This document shows positions 36,190 through 46,812 of a stretch of 64,000 bases of DNA, piece after piece. Within the stretch, counting starts at the first letter, position 1, and the number at the start of each line of letters is the position of its first letter. Source of the DNA: Tubulanus polymorphus (taxonomy: Eukaryota > Nemertea > Palaeonemertea > Tubulaniformes > Tubulanidae); NCBI RefSeq assembly GCF_964204645.1, contig NC_134035.1:5952501-6016500 (forward strand), written 5' to 3'. The translations under genes and the position numbers were made by a program. The notes under the pieces are model-generated. The model was not told the DNA's origin. It saw only the letters and a program-made list of their open reading frames with translations, and ran no database searches.

Positions 36190-36250
36190 TTCCAAATGAA
36201 TCATGTCAGAGCCCATCCGATTATATAAAAGCTACAACCAAAACGATGGC
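36190..36250 (-). mobile_element. LINE 3'-end scrap, inverted
   Basis: The minus strand holds TTATATAATCGGATGGGC preceded by CATCGTTTTGGTTGTAGC, matching the shared block of the LINE tails at 27.6 and 32.95 kb. Confidence 0.4.
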
Positions 36251-37734
36251 GTAACTAATCTTCTAGATATTATTAAGCCTCGATCACATCCGCCAAAAAG
36301 GGTTGTCAAAATGTTATAAAAGTTTAACACTAGGCAATTTTTGGGGTCCTTGCAGTTTGCTGGTGCAGAAAAGCGACCGGAGGAACAGGGCCGGTGTGTG
36401 TTTAAGCCGGCCAGGCAGTGTTTAGGACCTAAAACTACACAAAAAATTTCTATACGTTTTCAGTTAATGCAAATTGAAGTAAAATCACTAAGGCACTCTA
36501 TGGACAAAAAGCTAGGCACAATAGAGACATAAACTCTTGACTGTGAGCATCAAAAGTTAATGGTTTCGATTTCAATATGCCCATCCGTAGGATGCTGGCT
36601 GGTGACTATTAATTACGGGATTCGAACCGTCTTTGCACGCGGGTTTGACAGCTCTATCGAGAAGGATTAGTCACGGCTTTATATTTCGAATTTCACTGGA
36701 TTTATATCGAATCTAAGGTATCTTTTCTCACAAAAACAATTAATTCGATAAATATAAACATCATTCTAACTCGTATCAGGATTAGACTATGCCTTATTTC
36801 AGTTTTTAAGCGTCATAGCAAGAAGAAAGCGAAATTCTTGCATGCGCCATTTGGCATTGAGTGTGACGGGATTTGAGCCAGGCCTACTCGTAGTCTTAAT
36901 ACTACTACGATTACTATAACATACAAATAAGGCCTAATGAAATACCGATTGACTCTTTTATCAGATCGGAGAATCTGTTTGCTTCCAATCATACTCTTAT
37001 TATTGGCCGCGTGACCTTTTGGAGAGTCCGAAACCGCCATCGAGGTGGTGTGATTCGCATTTTGTGTGGAGGCTGGAGCCAACCGGAGGAGATTTCGGAT
37101 CGAAACGTCGGAGGTCTAAAAAATGAGTACATCCACAGTCAAAATGAGCTCAGTTATTCTGTGGCGGATCGGCTGATGGCAGTAACCAATGCCAGAAGCC
37201 CTCAAAGCGATTGGGGATCATTCATTTAGCCTATTAGGTAGGCCTACGCATAAGCCTAGGGGAGGGGGAGGGGTTTGTGCAATTGCGTATGGTACTGTAA
37301 TGCTTAATGTATATGAAAAATTGCCAATTTTGTGTATAGGGGGGGGGGGTTGGTCGAAAAAGTCATATTTCATGCATTCGTAATGATTGAATGATCCCTT
37401 TTACTGAATTTTCAAAATTTCCGTTCACTTTGGCTTGGATAATGGATGCCCTTAGATCAGGCAGGTGCCCTAAAATTTCTTACCAATACTGTCTAACCCG
37501 AACCATGGATCCACCCCTGAGCGCTCTTGGTCAGCACGCTTACCACTTAAGCTAACCAACTGGGTCACATTTGCTGTAGGCCCTACATCAATATTGTTTG
37601 TTATTATTTCTAGGAAGTGGCCGACTTTGCCAATACTGCATTAGCCTAAGATTATTCCTGTAAACACTATTTTGCCAATTGCTATACATAATAAGATAAC
37701 TGATAAAGATAACAATAAAATTACTTCATTAGGT
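36251..37734. other. No gene seen; possible SINE and hAT end near 37.5 kb
   Basis: At 37519-37570 the minus strand reads a tRNA 5' half-like string (GTTGGTTAGCTTAAGTGG, box A-like). It is followed directly by a hAT-like terminus (CAGGGGTGGATCCATGG). This suggests a hAT insertion into a tRNA-derived repeat, but the other hAT end was not found. A tRNA-like string is also present near 36612-36682 (see rejected list). Confidence 0.35.
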
Positions 37735-37815
37735 TTATAGGGTTAGGATCCCGAGGGTTAGGGTTCGGGTAAGGGTGAGGTTTAGGGTTTCATTTTCTAG
37801 GGATAGGGTAAGGAT
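37735..37815 (+). repeat. Degenerate telomere-like (TTAGGG) patch
   Basis: GGTTAGGATCCCGAGGGTTA is followed by GGGTTCGGGTAAGGGTGAGG and TTTAGGGTTTC, then two more AGGGTAAGG-like units. It is an irregular interstitial run of TTAGGG-like words. Confidence 0.5.
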
Positions 37816-38204
37816 AAGGTTGAGTGCTATAGGCCTATGTAAGTAGTTAAAACATTCATTGGGATTCCAAGAACCTCACCATTAACCAAAATTTGAGCAA
37901 CTGGCCCTTGGCCAGGCGTTAGCCCTGCTCTGACTGTAAGTGACAGCGTCCGTATACTGTAGGCTTATCCGTATTTTTGGGAAGTTTTGAAGACGCTTCA
38001 TTGGATTTCATTGATATTGGGTTTAAACATGTATCTACTCCAAACATAGCAGCCCAAACATTGGCCCGGTCAGATTCAAGATGGCCGACTGCGGTCGTAT
38101 GCAATTGGCCGTCTCTTGTACATTGTCATTGAATTCTTGCCTAAAGCTTCCTAAAGGTCTCATTCTTGCCTGAAGCTTCCTAAAGACAGGTTTGATTTGG
38201 GAAG

Positions 38205-38760
38205 TGATCGGCTGGGATTTTCTTGAACCTGATGACATCACTGACTAGCCCGAATGCACAGGTACATGTGCAGGCTTGCCTCAGGAAAACATGTGGCACC
38301 AATCAGATCCCAGTGATGTTAAGCCGGGCGCAGACGAGCGTCGATTCAGATCGCCGTTCGCAGCAATCTGCAATCGCGTTCGACTTTCCGATGCTGGATA
38401 AGACCAGCGACTGTGTGCGCATACATGCGACTATCGAGAGCCGTATTAATGACGTGATACAAAAATGGCAGGCATCGGCGATGAATCCTTCGGGAGTCGC
38501 CATCTTTGTAGTACCGCCTGATGAAACAGAGGTCGCTGATTGACTGAAAAGTTATTGTCCTGTCGATTCGTTAGTTGCCGCACATGGGGCGATTGTTGAT
38601 TTCACTGCGACGTGTGATCAGTCGCAGTCGCACTTAAATCGCTCGTCCGCGCCAGGCTTTATGCAATAACATTCAGTGTATTCACACTCATCAGACAGGG
38701 TTTCGTGGCGCGGCGAGTCTCGATGGCATCAGGTTCGAATCCCTGCTGAAGGAGGATGAA
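38205..38760. mobile_element. Family C element, copy 3, split by another insertion
   Basis: The left half carries GAACCTGATGACATC, GTGCAGGCTTGCC and TGTGGCACCAATCAGAT. The right half, after a 335-bp insertion (38323-38657), carries GGGTTTCGTGGCGCGGC, GGCATCAGGTTCGAATCCCT and GGAGGATGAATG. The two halves together match copies 1 and 2. Confidence 0.6.
38323..38657. mobile_element. Kolobok-like MITE (TTAA target), nested
   Basis: The left terminus GCCGGGCGCAGACGAGCG and the right terminus CGCTCGTCCGCGCCAGGC are inverted repeats (16 of 18 match), flanked by TTAA at the left and TTTA at the right. TTAA duplications with purine-started termini are expected of Kolobok rather than piggyBac elements. 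It sits inside a family C element and is therefore the younger insertion. No transposase. Confidence 0.6.
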
Positions 38761-38928
38761 TGTTGTCGGACGGGGAATTGTATCGGTCACTTGTTACGCA
38801 ATCAGCGGTCATCTTAGTCCCGTCAGTCCTCTTTCATAGGGAAATATATTTTAGGTCAGCACTGTCGAAAGTATGCATCCCCCAGACTTAGGACTATCCC
38901 GTGGTATCACTAATTGTTTTAGGGCTCA

Positions 38929-39068
38929 GGGGCCAGTTGCACAGTCGTGACTTTAGTCCAAAAGTGGTCTTAAATTCTAAGACTGGTCTTAAGTTGTTAG
39001 ATTGGCTATAGAACTAAGTTGGTCTTAGACTGGTCTTAAGTCAAAGCCATGACTATGCAACCGGCCCC
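38929..39068. mobile_element. GTCTTAA MITE (family D), intact copy
   Basis: 140 bp. It opens GGGGCCAGTTGCACAGTCGT and closes with its inverted form (CATGACTATGCAACCGGCCCC, here cut to essentials), giving terminal repeats of about 28 bp. The centre holds AGTGGTCTTAAATT, GACTGGTCTTAAGTTGTTAG and ACTGGTCTTAAGTC, i.e. internally repetitive. A near-identical copy lies 380 bp to the right. Confidence 0.75.
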
Positions 39069-39447
39069 AGGTTGTTATCCGACAGACCATCACACATTAT
39101 AGAAGGCTCCAGTTGCTATGCAAATGAAATATCTATTGAAATCATAACAGTTTTAACATACAAGTTGAATTATTTATTTTACGCGCATTGATTTTACGAT
39201 AACTCGTTTCACTTCACTCAGTTGCCGCTGAGTTAAGTTTTCAGATTTGTATAAACTCAAGTACTTCATTGCTATCGTATCAACTAGGCTAGGAGCTGGA
39301 GGACTGTGTAACTTTCGAGGCTGCGATATTTCCGATAAACATTTTTAACCTCCTAGTGACGAATATATTTTAGAATGCAAAATCTCTCGATGCTTGACCT
39401 CTCTGTATCAATCATCATTTTTAAGATTCTGTGATAGACTCTGATCC

Positions 39448-39588
39448 TAGCGCCAGTTGCACAGTCGTGACTTAAATTCAAAAGTGGTCGTAAATCTTAA
39501 GACTGGTCTTGAGTTGTTAGATCGGCTATAGACCTCAGTTGGTCTTAGACTGGTCTTAAGTCAAAGCCATGACTATGTAACCAGCCCC
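39448..39588. mobile_element. GTCTTAA MITE (family D), second copy
   Basis: Same orientation and structure as 38929-39068, with terminal CGCCAGTTGCACAGTCGTGA and GACTATGTAACCAGCCCC. The two lie close enough to have arisen by local duplication, but the sequence between them is unrelated. Confidence 0.75.
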
Positions 39589-40239
39589 TGGGGCTGGTTT
39601 TATTGACTGGTATTAATTCTAACCAATGGGCTAACTCAATTAATTTTCAATTGAGTACACCCCTAGGTCAAAGATGATACCAGGGCCCCGGGGTCTTCGT
39701 GGTAACTTCATTGTTGTAGCTAAGGTTTCAGTGTTGTTTGGAGAAAGACAGTGACCCCCCTTCCCAAATTTTATTCGTTGATTAGTAGGTTGATTTCATA
39801 CTCCTTAATTCGATTAATTTGGCAAAAAGATTATGGAAAAAACCAATTGATTAGTAATACAATGTATTTTGATGGTGAAAGTGATTACCCGGTAGTATTC
39901 AATGTATTTTCAAAGTGGAGGGAAAGTGATTGTGAACAAATTTGGGTTAGCCTTGCAGCGTGGTACCCAGCAGCCAGCGGTCTAGGCGTATGGGGTAATG
40001 GTACTGCCTAACCCACCAGCATGCATCATTCAAGTTAGATCAGGTGAATAATGATTGTACAATAGAGCACACACACACACACGGATGAAGAGACAGCAGT
40101 GTATGACAGACAGAGGTAGACAGACACTCCTAATGCTGCGTTGTGTTACAGTAGATCTCGGTTCGATGAGTCACTTATAAATCGTTATTACACGAGAATA
40201 AAGAAAATCCTTGCATTGTCTATCATTCAACCAGTCCTG
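39589..40239. other. No gene seen
   Basis: AT-rich, with a (CA)n run near 40069. A splice-framed gene was not found. Confidence 0.4.
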
Positions 40240-40556
40240 CTTGACTGCTAGGTGAAGTCATCTTCCAGGCTGTTGTGGCCCTCCTGACTGCTAGCTGAAG
40301 TCATCTGCCAGGCTGTTGTGGCCCTCCTGACTGCTAGGTGAAGTCATCTGCCAGGCTGTTGTGGCCCTCCTGACTGCTAGGTGAAGTCATCTGCCAGGCT
40401 GTTGTGGCCCTCCTGACTGCTAGGTGAAGTCATCTGCCAGGCTGTTGTGGTGCTCCTGACTGCTAGCTGAAGTCATCTGTCCGGCTGTTGTGGCCCTCCT
40501 GACTGCTAGCTGAAGTCATCTGCCAGGCTGTTGTGGCCCCCCTTGACTGCTAGGTC
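40240..40556. repeat. 43-bp minisatellite, about 7.4 copies
   Basis: Unit CTGACTGCTAGGTGAAGTCA followed by TCTGCCAGGCTGTTGTGGCC and CTC, very homogeneous with single-base variants. It lies about 200 bp before the candidate LNX 5' exon. Confidence 0.9.
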
Positions 40557-40750
40557 CCTGTGAATGACGTAGAATTTTTTCTCAGATTGTCTTTTTATCC
40601 TGGGTACGAAACGTAAACCCGGATGACAGTATACTCAAAATATTCGACCATTTTTCCCATGATATTTTGGTAATTCTTACCGTGTTTACTATATATTACC
40701 CCGGAAGAAATTCAATCGACATTTTTGTATCATCTTGTTTGTATTTTCAG

Positions 40751-40851
40751 AAAATGATTTGATACGACTCGATCTTCGTCAACCGACCTGAGCATTTCAC
40801 TCACTATCAAGAGGCCTCGACTCGAATTAGAGCAGGATAAAGTAAAAATGG
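40751..40851 (+). other. Candidate 5' UTR exon of LNX
   Basis: A 101-nt segment between acceptor TTGTATTTTCAG and donor G|GTAAGT. It contains two minimal upstream frames: ATGATTTGA near its start, and a final ATGG that would continue as ATG-GTT-TGA if joined to the acceptor at 41674. It would therefore be non-coding, with start-stop uORFs. The splice sites look good, but linkage to LNX is inferred from position only. Confidence 0.3.
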
Positions 40852-41031
40852 GTAAGTCTTATCGTTCTATCTACCAATTCTAGTAATTTGACAGGTAAGT
40901 TGAGGTAGATGCCTAGAAATTCATCAGCTCCTTTAGGTTTGCTTCGATGACGATACTTATGAAAGAAATATTAATGGTGTTTAAAGTTGAACGAGGATAG
41001 GTAAATGAGTTGAGCTGGGGCCATGTGCTTA

Positions 41032-41317
41032 TAGCCGCGATCACACGACCATTTTTGGCCCCGGGCCAAATTTGGCCGGAACAACTGTTCACACGGTTGC
41101 CAAATTGGGCGAGCCTGTTTGGCCCGACCAAAAACGTCGTACCAGGCCCGAGCCAAATTTTAGCACCAGACAAATGATTGCGATGAAATGCAACTGGCAC
41201 CGGAAATGATCCACTTCGCTTTGTTTGGGCATTGTTTAGTATCGAATGAATGGTTTGCGTGTGAACGCGCTCTCTGATTTGGCCCGGGCCAAATCGTGTC
41301 CGTGTGATCGCGGCTTA
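41032..41317 (-). mobile_element. MITE family A, well-preserved copy
   Basis: 286 bp with termini TAGCCGCGATCACACG and CGTGTGATCGCGGCTTA, flanked on both sides by TA. The interior is in opposite orientation to 780-1102. It lies in the presumed 5' intron of LNX, between the candidate UTR exon and the coding exon. Confidence 0.75.
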
Positions 41318-41674
41318 TAACTGTAATCGAGCTAATATCGACACTTGGGCAGGTCGTTAACTTGGCTGGTGTTCGATTGAATGCATTCCAATTTAGGAAA
41401 GGCAAATTCCGGATTACAAACTCTCCACCGGCGGATTCTACTGGTTTACAGAATTCCCGAACAGAGAGCGCATTCTGTTGTGCGAAACAAATGCGCCAGA
41501 AGAGAATTCTAAAAATCGGTAGAGACTTTAATCGAAACCTGCCTTAACAAGATTTCAACTTTCTTTCCTTAAAAAAAATGAAGTAAATTGGTCATGATCG
41601 CTGCGAAACATTATATATCTATTCAGAAGCAATTGTATTTCTTTATATGTTTTGTTTTCTCTTCTTTTCGATAG

Positions 41675-41766
41675 TTTGACGTTTAGCGCATTGCGTAATT
41701 ACATTCGAATACATTCCATAAACCACGCAATAAGATATATACTCCACGAGCGGCGCCGAGAAAAAC
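41675..41766 (+). other. Probable 5' UTR part of the LNX RING exon
   Basis: A strong acceptor (TTTTCTCTTCTTTTCGATAG) ends at 41674 and the ATG of the RING exon is at 41767. The 92 bases between contain no in-frame start. This would make exon 2 run 41675-42140. Confidence 0.45.
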
Positions 41767-42140
41767 ATGTCCAATAGCAATACGCCGCAACACTGTCCAT
41801 ACGAACCTACGACGAATCCAGCCTATCGAGAAGTCCTAACTTCATCGTCGTCGACGAAAACTTACACCCGTCGCCACCAGGAGGCGGTACTGTGCTACAC
41901 GTGCGGTCAGTTTCACGGCGCTCAACAGACGCATCTGTACGACTACAGCCAGACGGTCGACGACGATCTGTTGTGCCTGATCTGTTTACAGCCGCTCGTC
42001 GATCCGTTGGATACGAGATGCGGACACACGTTCTGCGACCGGTGTATCGGTAACTACCTCAAAATACAGCGCATCTGTCCGATCGATCGGCAGCCTCTCA
42101 CCGAACACGACTGTCAACACGCTAGTATTATGGTTCGAAG
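41767..42140 (+). CDS. LNX: LNX-like E3 ubiquitin ligase, first coding exon (RING)
   Basis: Encodes the N-terminal RING region of a ligand-of-Numb-X type E3 ligase. ATG at 41767 (AACATG context) opens the frame. At residues 17-20 there is NPAY, a Numb PTB-type motif. Next comes CYTCGQFHG, a leading zinc pair, then VDDDLLCLICLQPL, and the RING proper: C-x2-C, CGHTFC, DRC and CPIDR (final ligand Asp, as in LNX1/2). The exon ends SIMVRR at donor AAG|GTATGT, phase 2; sequence beyond that is intronic. PDZ-encoding exons must lie further right and none were found in this window. The family is known to ubiquitinate Numb and bind junction and receptor tails. Identification is firm at family level; which paralog is unknown. 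Confidence 0.88.
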
Positions 42141-42734
42141 GTATGTGTTACATTCCCTTTATAAATATTACGCAGATTTAAGTTTGGCGGCCACCTTTTC
42201 AATTTTACAGTTGCCCCTACCAGAGTGGGTGTCATTACTGTTAGTGTGAAAAATATCTGATTGTACCAAAATAATGCTTTATTTTCGATATATTTGCGCA
42301 GACCAAAAACTTCACTACATCAGCAGCCACAAACAATGCACAAATGCTGGCCCATTGAAATTCAGGCATATGGGGAACACCGACCATAGTACATTCATAG
42401 GCTTCGATTGAATTTCAGTGAAATGAATCAGTTTTAGATCACAACTAATCTGTGATAAAACGATAAGAGTAAAATCCCATGATAAATGAATTGCCAAAAA
42501 TGTTCAATGAGATATTCATTGTGTCAATGGATCTGAATACAATTATTTGCGTTGCAAGATGATAGTTAGTTTTACCGTTCAGAGATGGCAGTGCGGTCAT
42601 TACTGCTTCAATTTTGAGTACCCAGTATTGCTGATAGATGGCGAACGCGTTACATAAATTCATCGACAAGCGATTCGAATACTTAATTCTTGTCTAGGGC
42701 AATGACTGAAGGATTTAATGTAGCAATACACATA
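42141..42734. other. LNX intron, no gene seen
   Basis: Starts at the GTATGT donor. AT-rich, no exon recognised. Confidence 0.5.
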
Positions 42735-42945
42735 ATATGCTGTGGGTTAAGCCGCCGGTCACTGGCCTCGTCAATCCAGGGTTTATGGGCTCAAACCCTG
42801 GTGGCCACAGAGGACCTAGGTCGACGGTTCTTCTCTGGTCTCTCTCCATTGGGAAAAAGAAACATTGAACCTGCTAATAATGCCCTGCATGGCGCTCAGC
42901 GGGTTGATGGAATTAAAAAAGTAAAATTAATAAAAAAATGTTATG
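42735..42945 (+). mobile_element. tRNA-derived SINE
   Basis: The head has GTCACTGGCCTCG and a box B-like GGCTCAAACCCTGG forming a hairpin with CCAGGGTTTATG. The body carries GGGAAAAAGAAACATTGAAC, a common invertebrate SINE-body string. The A-rich tail is AATTAAAAAAGTAAAATTAA. Lies in an LNX intron. Confidence 0.55.
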
Positions 42946-43363
42946 TTCAATTTACGAACCTAAAATTTAGCTCAGGAGTTAGCCGATTAAGTAACAATAC
43001 ATACGTTACAAGGACATGTCTACGCCCCCCTTGTGATCCCCCCACCAGTGATCCTTTCCCTCTGGCCCCCTACGGTCTGAGAGTTAATCCGATTTAATTA
43101 TCAACATATTTGTACGGCATTTGAGAGTAATGAGAAGCAACAAGTTAATTAAACGTCTCCTGACGTTTGAATAATTGTATTAGTCGTGTATTCACGTACA
43201 GATTCTTAGATCAAACAATCTAGGCCTAGTTGTTGTATGATGTCTTATATCTGTTCGCTCAGACACACGTGTATCCAGTGCAGCTTCTGTAAAACAAAGG
43301 GGGCAAAAAGGTCGAAAAGATTTTGCCAGGCTGATTTTCCTTTCGTTTATTTTTTCCCTTATT

Positions 43364-43503
<140 letters not shown>

Positions 43504-43633
43504 CCCGATTGTCATTATTAGTATTGAAGAGTATTTGGTTAGACCCTTCTGGTTGTTGAGGATCGCCTACTCGAAACTGTGTCGATTTTTGTATTAAGAG
43601 TGGACCAATTTGTTACCAGTATCTGGGAGCAGC

Positions 43634-43706
43634 CTCAGTAGCTCTTGTTGGTGTGATGCTGTTGTATCGGAGTGATAAAGCATCGGTTTCGAGTCCTGCT
43701 GGCTGC
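43634..43706 (+). mobile_element. SINE head (tRNA-like)
   Basis: CAGTAGCTCTTGTTGG resembles box A and GGTTTCGAGTCCTGC resembles box B, about 45 bp apart as in a tRNA gene. The sequence then runs into a GTGCTGGGAAATACTTT body cut by a TTAA insertion at 43733. A true tRNA fold is not preserved. Confidence 0.5.
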
Positions 43707-43732
43707 TTACAGTGTGCTGGGAAATACTTTAA

Positions 43733-44102
43733 AGGGGCCCGCACACTAGCGTCAAAGCCGCTGCAAGGAGTATGCCGGCGTCAAAATCACCTAGTGTGCC
43801 GGGTGATTTTGCCGCTTGCAGCTTTGATGCCTGTATCTAACATGTTTGATATTTTTGTTGCGGCACGGCAAGTACGCCTGAGTGTGCGCCAAATTCCGCA
43901 TCAGTGCCGCAGGATTTAGCCGGATTTAGTTTCAACGCGCATGCATCGAGATTGTATTATTGATCGATTGGTCCCGTGACCTACAATAGTGACGGATGCA
44001 GCACATAAAGCTGCGTCATTTTTGCCAGTGTGCGGAAAAGTTTTCGGCGTCAACGTCGCGGCGTGGTTGTTGCGGCGACTTTGACGCTACTGTGCAGCCC
44101 GC
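43733..44102. mobile_element. Kolobok-like MITE (TTAA target)
   Basis: 370 bp. The left terminus AGGGGCCCGCACACTAGCGT and the right terminus (inverse of GCGGGCTGCACAGTAGCGTC) pair over about 33 bp, with TTAA on both sides (43729-43732 and 44103-44106). The interior contains CCGGCGTCAAAATC/GATTTTGCCGC palindromic parts. It is inserted in the body of the SINE. Non-autonomous. Confidence 0.7.
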
Positions 44103-44106
44103 TTAA

Positions 44107-45063
44107 AGGCTGTGACCGTTCCGTCGTTGCGAGTAGTAACTCGAAATCTTCCCGCCTCAATTCAATTAGCCACCAACGAACAAACACTAACAGAAAATCT
44201 CAACAACTTATTTTTTTAGGCTTATTGCCCGTTTGATTGAAAGTGAACTATTCTGACCGCACAAAACCACCGGCTGTTTTGAGTCATGCCCTCTGGTGGT
44301 ATTTTGGTGCAGTGCTCACCGAATGACACGTACACTTTGCTCTATAGATATTAATGTATGTGTTGATGATTTGAACTGTATTCAACGTGCGTGCACTAGT
44401 TTCATCGAATCGGTTTAGTTCCGCGTGATATAGGCCCCCTTATAGTAACTGCAGAGCATGAGAATTCACCTGTAAATTGTAAACAGTATTAAATTACATG
44501 TTTGTTCATTAATTTGCTGCGATTGATTTTCGATTAAAGGATCCTGCCAATCGCTCGCTCGTCACTGGATGCTGCCGCTGTTTCGGTCAACTATTTCAGT
44601 ATTGAACGTACATGATTACGCATAGATTTTACACCGCGCTGCGTTTTTGTTCGCTCGTAAAAAAAAAATCAATCGACGATACCGTTTAAATGAGTACGGT
44701 TAACTCTCGTCTCCTTACCTTCGTCGCCGCGTGTTTTTATATTATCGCGGATTAATCGCAAAATTTCATATCCGTCGAAAATAATCGACGGGAATCGATG
44801 CGCGACCTCGGGTTCTGAACTATTTCCAGTATGTGTGGGAGTTCACCTTAATGTAGAATGCATCATCGATGGAGAGAGGGAGCGAGGGAGGAAGGGGGTA
44901 GCGAGGGGGAGAGGATGATCTAAACCGTGGGAAAATAATCAACAACAATGATAGTAGGTCCGTATATAGCGGCTACCAATGCGCCGCGCGCCGCAAATAA
45001 ATAAACATGTTTAAATGGCGCGGACGCCGCGGTTGTAAAGTTTCCGATATACTAATTCCCCCG
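44107..45063. other. LNX intron; CpG-rich toward the right
   Basis: No exon recognised. Contains a GA/G-rich run at 44870-44920. The right end becomes GC-rich near two CTCF-like motifs and a TATA box. Confidence 0.4.
44285..44301 (-). promoter_or_regulatory. CTCF-like motif, reverse orientation
   Basis: The plus strand reads CATGCCCTCTGGTGGTA, i.e. CCACCAGAGGGCA on the minus strand, a close match to the conserved bilaterian CTCF core. It pairs with a forward motif 780 bp away. Confidence 0.45.
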
Positions 45064-45081
45064 GCCACCACTAGGGGGAGC
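45064..45081 (+). promoter_or_regulatory. CTCF-like motif, forward orientation
   Basis: GCCACCACTAGGGGGAGC matches the CTCF core CCACTAGGGGGC at all but the last position. It lies 52 bp upstream of a TATAAAAG box. With the reverse motif at 44285 it forms a divergent pair. Confidence 0.5.
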
Positions 45082-45132
45082 GATTTCGTCGAGTTGATCA
45101 CATTACCGCGACGTGGTAACGCTACGCGTAGA

Positions 45133-45140
45133 TATAAAAG
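45133..45140 (+). promoter_or_regulatory. TATA box candidate
   Basis: TATAAAAG in a CpG-containing context after the CTCF-like site. A start about 30 bp downstream would produce an RNA passing through a frame with a hydrophobic stretch (YLYAFIVVLLIEFGSAEYVGC) that lacks its own Met. The transcript is unknown. Confidence 0.3.
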
Positions 45141-46576
45141 GTAGGACGAAGGCGAATAGTTGCGTAATTTTGTATCGTTTCTTTCGCTCGACGCGTATCA
45201 ATTATTTATACGCATTTATTGTCGTTTTGCTGATAGAATTCGGATCAGCCGAATATGTCGGTTGTTTTTTTAAGATGGCTACTGGGATGAGACGTTTATG
45301 TAATGTAAAGTAGTTTTAAGGTGCGTTTTATTACTATTCGTTGTGGGCCGGAATGGATCAAGATGAATAGTATAACTGTCTGTGCCGTGTATAGAATCTT
45401 ACCTTTTCGTGATATTGTCGTTTATGGGCGCGCATTTGGACTAGGTATACACGTAATATATATTAATGATCTCGTATTTTTTGAGATGCCAAGTGAAAAT
45501 AGATACTGAGATGTTTGATACTGGTAATAGCAATGATTTATTTTTTGATGTAGCGCCGTTTACTAATTGAAATTAATCTCAGGGCTCTCCATACAATATA
45601 AAAACATCATAAAACATCGAGATATGAGATATTTACGTTTCAAATGTTGTTCTAAGATTTAGATTTATAGGTACGTTTCATAAGCATCGTAGATAAGTAA
45701 AGCATAGAATTCCATGGATTAGGAGCTGAGATTTTAGATATCAGTAATCAGTATTTTTAGGTCAGCCGTAGGCTGAGGCGGATACTATATACAAAGGGAG
45801 CGAATTTAAATGACATGGTTTTCAGATGAAAAGGCTTTTTCGCTGTGCAACTGAGGATATATTCATACAAATTGTGCATTCAAGTTTTATCCATTCTCCA
45901 ATTCATCGGAATCTGTATTTTGAAAAAGGGCCTCGTTAAAATTTATAGGAGGTTTTTCACGAAAATTTGAACGCAAAAATAGGTATCAGTTTTAAAGGCC
46001 AATCAGAAGGTCTACTCTGTTGTTGGCTTCGAAAGGTGTTCACGTGAACCCGCAGTATTTTCTACTGTTTTACTTCCGGGTTTTATTTTTAAGATTTAAA
46101 ATCTCAAGATCGATTTCTGTAAAATCTATTTTAGTGTGGAGTAATTTTAATTTGCACTACGAAAAATTCATCCTTTACAACTTGCGTCAGGTTTGGGAGA
46201 AATGGCTTTTTCCCAAATTGGATGGATGACCTTGATGCTATTTAGCCATGCGCTCCAATTATCAAATTTTATTCTGCAAAATAATATCAAATCCAATTAA
46301 ATTTTATTGAACAAAACTTCAAATGAAATTCGATTTTATTCCCGCATTCAAATCAATAAGACGAAGGGAAAAGATTGATCGGAAATATTCCTTTGTGCGG
46401 TTTTTGCTACTTATAAAAACCTCTGTATTGTGTTGTAAATTGTAATGAGCTGGCAGTGTATTTTGAAAAATACAACCCACAGATTGAATCATTTAAAAAA
46501 AGCAAATGTGACGGCTGGCCATAGTAAAGCAAATGGCCATAGTGCCATTTGGGGCTCTTATTTTTTCATAGGTCAT
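45141..46576. other. No supported gene
   Basis: AT-rich sequence in the presumed LNX intron. No splice-framed exon recognised. Confidence 0.35.
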
Positions 46577-46812
46577 GATGCTGTGTGATGGTTCAACCAG
46601 CAGTGGGATAGCTCTACTTCATGATGGTTCCAAACAGCAGTGGGATAGCTCCTCTTTGTGATGATTCCAATCAGCATTTGGATAGCTCCACTTCGTGATG
46701 GTTCAACCAGCAGTGGGATGGCTCTACTTAATGATGCTTCCAACCAGCAGTGGTATAGCTCCACTTCATGGTGGTTTCAACCTGCAGTGGGATAGCTCCA
46801 CAGCCATGATGC
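46577..46812. repeat. 36-37 bp minisatellite, about 6 copies
   Basis: Units such as GATGGTTCAACCAGCAGTGG + GATAGCTCCACTTCAT, with 5-20% divergence. Confidence 0.8.

Noticed and set aside
36612-36682. tRNA-like string on the minus strand with GGTTCGAATCCCG and a TGACTA/TAGTCA acceptor stem
   Set aside because: D and anticodon arms do not fold properly and the T stem has a mismatch. Possibly a tRNA-derived pseudogene, not a functional tRNA.
45113-45313. Hydrophobic frame downstream of the TATA box (YAFIVVLLIEFGSAEYVGC)
   Set aside because: The only Met in frame precedes the TATA box; signal-peptide or WSC-domain resemblance is too short to support.
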